Of a DNA stretch of 64,000 bases, positions 61,424 through 64,000 are shown piece by piece. Within the stretch, counting starts at the first letter, position 1, and every line of letters begins with the position of its first letter. Origin of the DNA: Microbulbifer guangxiensis. Its GTDB lineage: Bacteria > Pseudomonadota > Gammaproteobacteria > Pseudomonadales > Cellvibrionaceae. The stretch is taken from NCBI RefSeq assembly GCF_021729075.1, contig NZ_JAJSAQ010000002.1, positions 558,001 through 622,000 on the forward strand, read 5' to 3'. Made by a program: the position numbers and the translations under genes. The notes beneath the pieces are model-generated. The model did no database searches. It was not told the origin of the DNA and saw only the letters and a program-made list of their open reading frames with translations.

Positions 61424-63424
61424 TTAGTTTTCTTTTTCCTCATTTTCCGCAGGAACCCCCTGGACTCTCGACGAGGCCCAGCTGCCCACTGCCATCTGCA
61501 TCACCTCAGTCACTTCCCCTCTCTCGGGCTCGGAGCCCGCCTGGCTGTTTTCGGCCTCGGCGTGGAAAAGATAGAGGCGTGACACCAGCTCGGCAAAGGG
61601 CAGTGAGGACTCACCATGGCGCTCTCCATGGCCATCCGTGGAAACCTGTACTCCGCCGCCCCAATTCTGGCCGCTGTCGTTATTCGGGTTGAAGAAATAG
61701 ACCCGCATCGCCCCCTCCTGGTCCAGGGCTACGCGGATGAGGGTAATCGCATGCCACCCCACAAAGGCGCCGTTGCTGTCTGTGATTGCCAATCCGGCGG
61801 GCTGCGGGTGGATGATTGGCTGGTTACCGTTGTAGTAGGGGTGATAGCTGCGGTAGAAGCGCGAAATAAAATCCCGGTATGCCGTCAACTGCCCGCTCTC
61901 GAGATCCACTGCCAGGTTGAAAGAACGTCCAACCCACCAGCCGTGAAACTCCGGATTGACCCAGCGATGGGGGTCGTCCCCCCGGTCCGCGCAGAGTTGC
62001 CCCATGTGGTGATAGATCTTGTCCAGGTGTGGTACCAGCAGCACCGAAACCGGGTCCGTATCCAGCGGCAGCTGCCGCAGGTCGGTGGCCGCGACACCTG
62101 CAGAGGAGATCGGCGTGCCCTCGAAATGCATCACCACTTCATCGAAGCGGGCCGCTTGCTGAATCAGGTAAAGCAGGTAATCCGGGTCATTGTAAGCCCA
62201 CATTGAGATGGCCCGCGCCGACTGGCAGGTGGGATTATTACCCTGGCCAATGCCAAGGGGCTGACCAAGGATTGCCAGCGCTCCCGCCAGCAGGCGGTCA
62301 GTGGCCGGGACGGCATTGCCGAAGGCAAAGGTGAGTAACGTTTCACAGTGGGGCGACAGCGGCAGGTCGATCTGGCGCCACAACGCCGGCGCTATGGGCG
62401 GTGCATACAGCACACCGCTTTCCAGCATCATCGCCAGACTATAGACACACTGTGCCGTCTGCGGATGAACCGCCCTCCCCACCAGCCGGTGCACCAGCTG
62501 CTGATAGCAGCGCAGAACATCGATCCCGGTACTGCTCAGACCCAGCGCATCTGCCAGCAGTTCCTCGCGCCCACTCGCAAGCGCCCAGCGCAGGAACTGC
62601 GCATGATAATCAGAGACCAGCCCGACGCCGTGCATATGTTCGGCAAACTGCCGCGCCTCGGCCAGCAAACCGTCGGGCTCCAGTGCAGCCAGGCGCTGCT
62701 CAAAAACGTCCAGTCCCGGATCATCGGCACAGGACGAACTGGGTCCGAACAATGCCCGAACCAGCAAGTCCGCCTCCGCTCCGGCGCTCTCACTGGCGTC
62801 GTCACCACGGGCGCGCGCCACCGCGATCTGGGTGATCATGGATTTGATACTGTCTACCTGGATGGGACGCTGGGCCAGCATCCGCTGAATTTCCGTCACC
62901 AGGCTACCGAGGATATCGGCAAAATCGATCCCGGCAAGCAGCAAACGGAATACCCGATCCACGGCAGGGGCTGAATTGCCGAGCCGCACACGGGACGATT
63001 CCGCAGGGCCTGCCAGCAGGTAATCAAGGTTCAGCGCCAGCACCTGGGTGAGAAAGTGGCGCGCCTGCTCACCGGGCACGCCGGCGTGGCAGTGAAGCCC
63101 CCGGGCGAGTGCCAGCAGGCGCAACTCGCTGAGCAGTTCAATGGTCACCGTGACCCGGTCACCGCTCTCCAGCGAAGTACGCACAAGGCCCGGCAACAGG
63201 GTCTCGGGGTTGTCCCAGGCCGTATCGACGAACAATCCTGCGCGATCATATCGAGCCGCATGCTCGAAGAGCAGCTCGACACCACCCTCCAGTGGAAGCA
63301 GACGTGCGGCCGCCTCCAGCGTGGCCGCCTGGTAGCGCTGTTTATTGAAGCGGCGCGCCTGCTCCAGCTGGCTCAGCACATGCTCAAACTTTTCTGCCAG
63401 CTTCCCAAGATCCCATTCACTCAC
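61424..63424 (-). CDS. Large protein of unknown function, possible Cys/His catalytic centre
   Basis: A 666-residue soluble protein without signal peptide. The first half (about residues 1-330) is helical with no recognised family. The second half contains GNNPTCQSARAISMWAYNDP (Cys400), an acidic region, then FVGWHAITLIRV (His558) and YFFNPNNDSGQNWGGGV. A Cys-His-Asn order and a WA/WH context resemble papain-like or transglutaminase-type peptidases, but this is inference. The start is GTG with no good ribosome-binding site. It lies 29 bases after the ATP-grasp gene on the same strand, so the two probably form an operon. Confidence 0.6.
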   Translation of the reverse strand: MSEWDLGKLAEKFEHVLSQLEQARRFNKQRYQAATLEAAARLLPLEGGVELLFEHAARYDRAGLFVDTAWDNPETLLPGLVRTSLESGDRVTVTIELLSELRLLALARGLHCHAGVPGEQARHFLTQVLALNLDYLLAGPAESSRVRLGNSAPAVDRVFRLLLAGIDFADILGSLVTEIQRMLAQRPIQVDSIKSMITQIAVARARGDDASESAGAEADLLVRALFGPSSSCADDPGLDVFEQRLAALEPDGLLAEARQFAEHMHGVGLVSDYHAQFLRWALASGREELLADALGLSSTGIDVLRCYQQLVHRLVGRAVHPQTAQCVYSLAMMLESGVLYAPPIAPALWRQIDLPLSPHCETLLTFAFGNAVPATDRLLAGALAILGQPLGIGQGNNPTCQSARAISMWAYNDPDYLLYLIQQAARFDEVVMHFEGTPISSAGVAATDLRQLPLDTDPVSVLLVPHLDKIYHHMGQLCADRGDDPHRWVNPEFHGWWVGRSFNLAVDLESGQLTAYRDFISRFYRSYHPYYNGNQPIIHPQPAGLAITDSNGAFVGWHAITLIRVALDQEGAMRVYFFNPNNDSGQNWGGGVQVSTDGHGERHGESSLPFAELVSRLYLFHAEAENSQAGSEPERGEVTEVMQMAVGSWASSRVQGVPAENEEKEN

Positions 63425-63453
63425 GGCTTTTGCCCAGCTTACTGCTCAGTTCA

Positions 63454-64000
63454 TCAGATATAGTAATCCAGTTCTTCCTGAGCTTTCAGCAGGTCTCGCA
63501 ACCGGTAGGGATCATCGCCGAAGAAATAGACCAGCCCCCAGTGTGTGCCAAAGGCGCTACGCTTGGGCACCTTGTTTTGCATCGGCGACTGCAGCTCGTG
63601 AAATTCGAAGTAGGCATCCTGCGCAGTGTCGTCGGGAATCTTGAGTTCGTTGATCACCCGACGCCGGGGATATACGCCGAAGCAGCCCGCGTGCCCCTTG
63701 GCATCCACCACTTCCCGGGGGAAAAACTCGGCGATTTCTTCATCGGTGGTCTTGGGATCAAACATCATGACCATGGCCTGGTAGGCATTGAAACCATAGG
63801 CGCGTTCGATCAGCTCGAAAGCATTGAAGCCCGGTGGCCGATATGCCACTTCGCCGAAATACATCTTGCCATCACTGGTCACGAAGTACTCCGGGTGAAT
63901 AAAGCCGAAGTCGATATCAAACGCCTCTATCAGCTTTTCAATTTCCTCTTTCACCCGCGGTCGCCATTTCTCCAGATCCGGGGTCGCAGGTACGAATACC
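63454..64000 (-). CDS. ATP-grasp domain protein, C-terminal part, truncated by window edge
   Basis: The last 182 codons of a protein that continues to the right of the window. Reading through the edge is open: bases 63955-63999 add FVPATPDLEKWRPR-like residues before the GTG at 63954, so that GTG is not the start. DFGFIHPEYFVTSDGKMYFG, then EVAYRPPGFNAFELIERAYG, is the metal-binding end of the ATP-grasp fold (Glu and the RPPG loop). Such enzymes form amide or peptide bonds via acyl-phosphate. The C-terminus ends in an Asp-Tyr-Tyr-Ile tail. The 666-residue gene follows 29 bases downstream. Confidence 0.85.
   Translation of the reverse strand, partial: VFVPATPDLEKWRPRVKEEIEKLIEAFDIDFGFIHPEYFVTSDGKMYFGEVAYRPPGFNAFELIERAYGFNAYQAMVMMFDPKTTDEEIAEFFPREVVDAKGHAGCFGVYPRRRVINELKIPDDTAQDAYFEFHELQSPMQNKVPKRSAFGTHWGLVYFFGDDPYRLRDLLKAQEELDYYI

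Noticed and set aside
1-64000. tRNA, rRNA, phage or insertion sequence genes
   Set aside because: None was recognised on either strand by eye; no T-loop or integrase/transposase motifs were found.

Overview
The window looks like a chromosomal segment of a GC-rich marine gammaproteobacterium. The best guess is the Cellvibrionales (Microbulbifer/Saccharophagus-like). This rests on a complete Rnf/Rsx operon in gammaproteobacterial gene order, a poly-serine lipoprotein of the kind common in that group, many lipoproteins and TonB-type proteins, and tryptophan 2,3-dioxygenase with methylglyoxal synthase. It is inference from gene content; no rRNA, tRNA, plasmid, phage or transposase gene was seen.

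Layout: 1-4.6 kb holds two tandem GNAT (BioF2-like) acyltransferase paralogues (the first cut by the window edge), a YghU-type glutathione transferase and a class 3 lipase. 4.7-10.6 kb is rnfABCDGE, the membrane electron-transfer complex. 10.8-16.2 kb has a TetR regulator and two tandem MltF-like proteins; the first has lost its lytic transglycosylase domain through a stop codon, and a decayed stub of that domain is still readable. 16.2-18.7 kb is a di-haem cytochrome c-like protein overlapping a parallel beta-helix lipoprotein. 18.9-21.6 kb carries a secreted protein, a Yip1 membrane protein and branched-chain aminotransferase.

22.2-37.9 kb is the most unusual part: about thirteen same-strand genes, nearly all for exported or envelope proteins. 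They include a TPR/TonB-C protein, a poly-Ser lipoprotein, further lipoproteins, a TM-TPR protein, a PEGA-repeat protein ending in an FGE/SUMF1 fold, a MotA/TolQ/ExbB channel, a degenerate Hsp70/actin-like protein, two von Willebrand A proteins whose N-terminal helix copies the ExbD/MotB proton-binding helix, and an M48 metalloprotease. I read it as a candidate proton-driven envelope machine in which vWA domains replace the usual periplasmic domain of the stator subunit. I know of no described system with this composition.

38-48.5 kb is mixed metabolism: acyl-CoA synthetase, GlpQ, small proteins, enoyl-CoA hydratase, a guanidino-hydrolase fold enzyme beside an M20 amidohydrolase, tryptophan dioxygenase, a lone ExbD/TolR and methylglyoxal synthase. 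A large palindromic intergenic element lies at 43.7 kb. 48.6-61.3 kb has a thioredoxin-fold membrane protein, a histone H1-like Lys/Ala protein, a glycerate kinase-like protein, an RND efflux pair, a cyclic-nucleotide-binding protein, a chalcone-isomerase-fold/TonB-C hybrid and an M13 peptidase. The right edge (61.4-64 kb) is a pair made of an ATP-grasp enzyme (cut by the edge) and a 666-residue protein with a possible Cys/His active site.

Start codons were chosen by ribosome-binding site, signal peptide or overlap with the neighbouring gene; doubtful ones are flagged. Identities are by-eye estimates, since no searches could be run.
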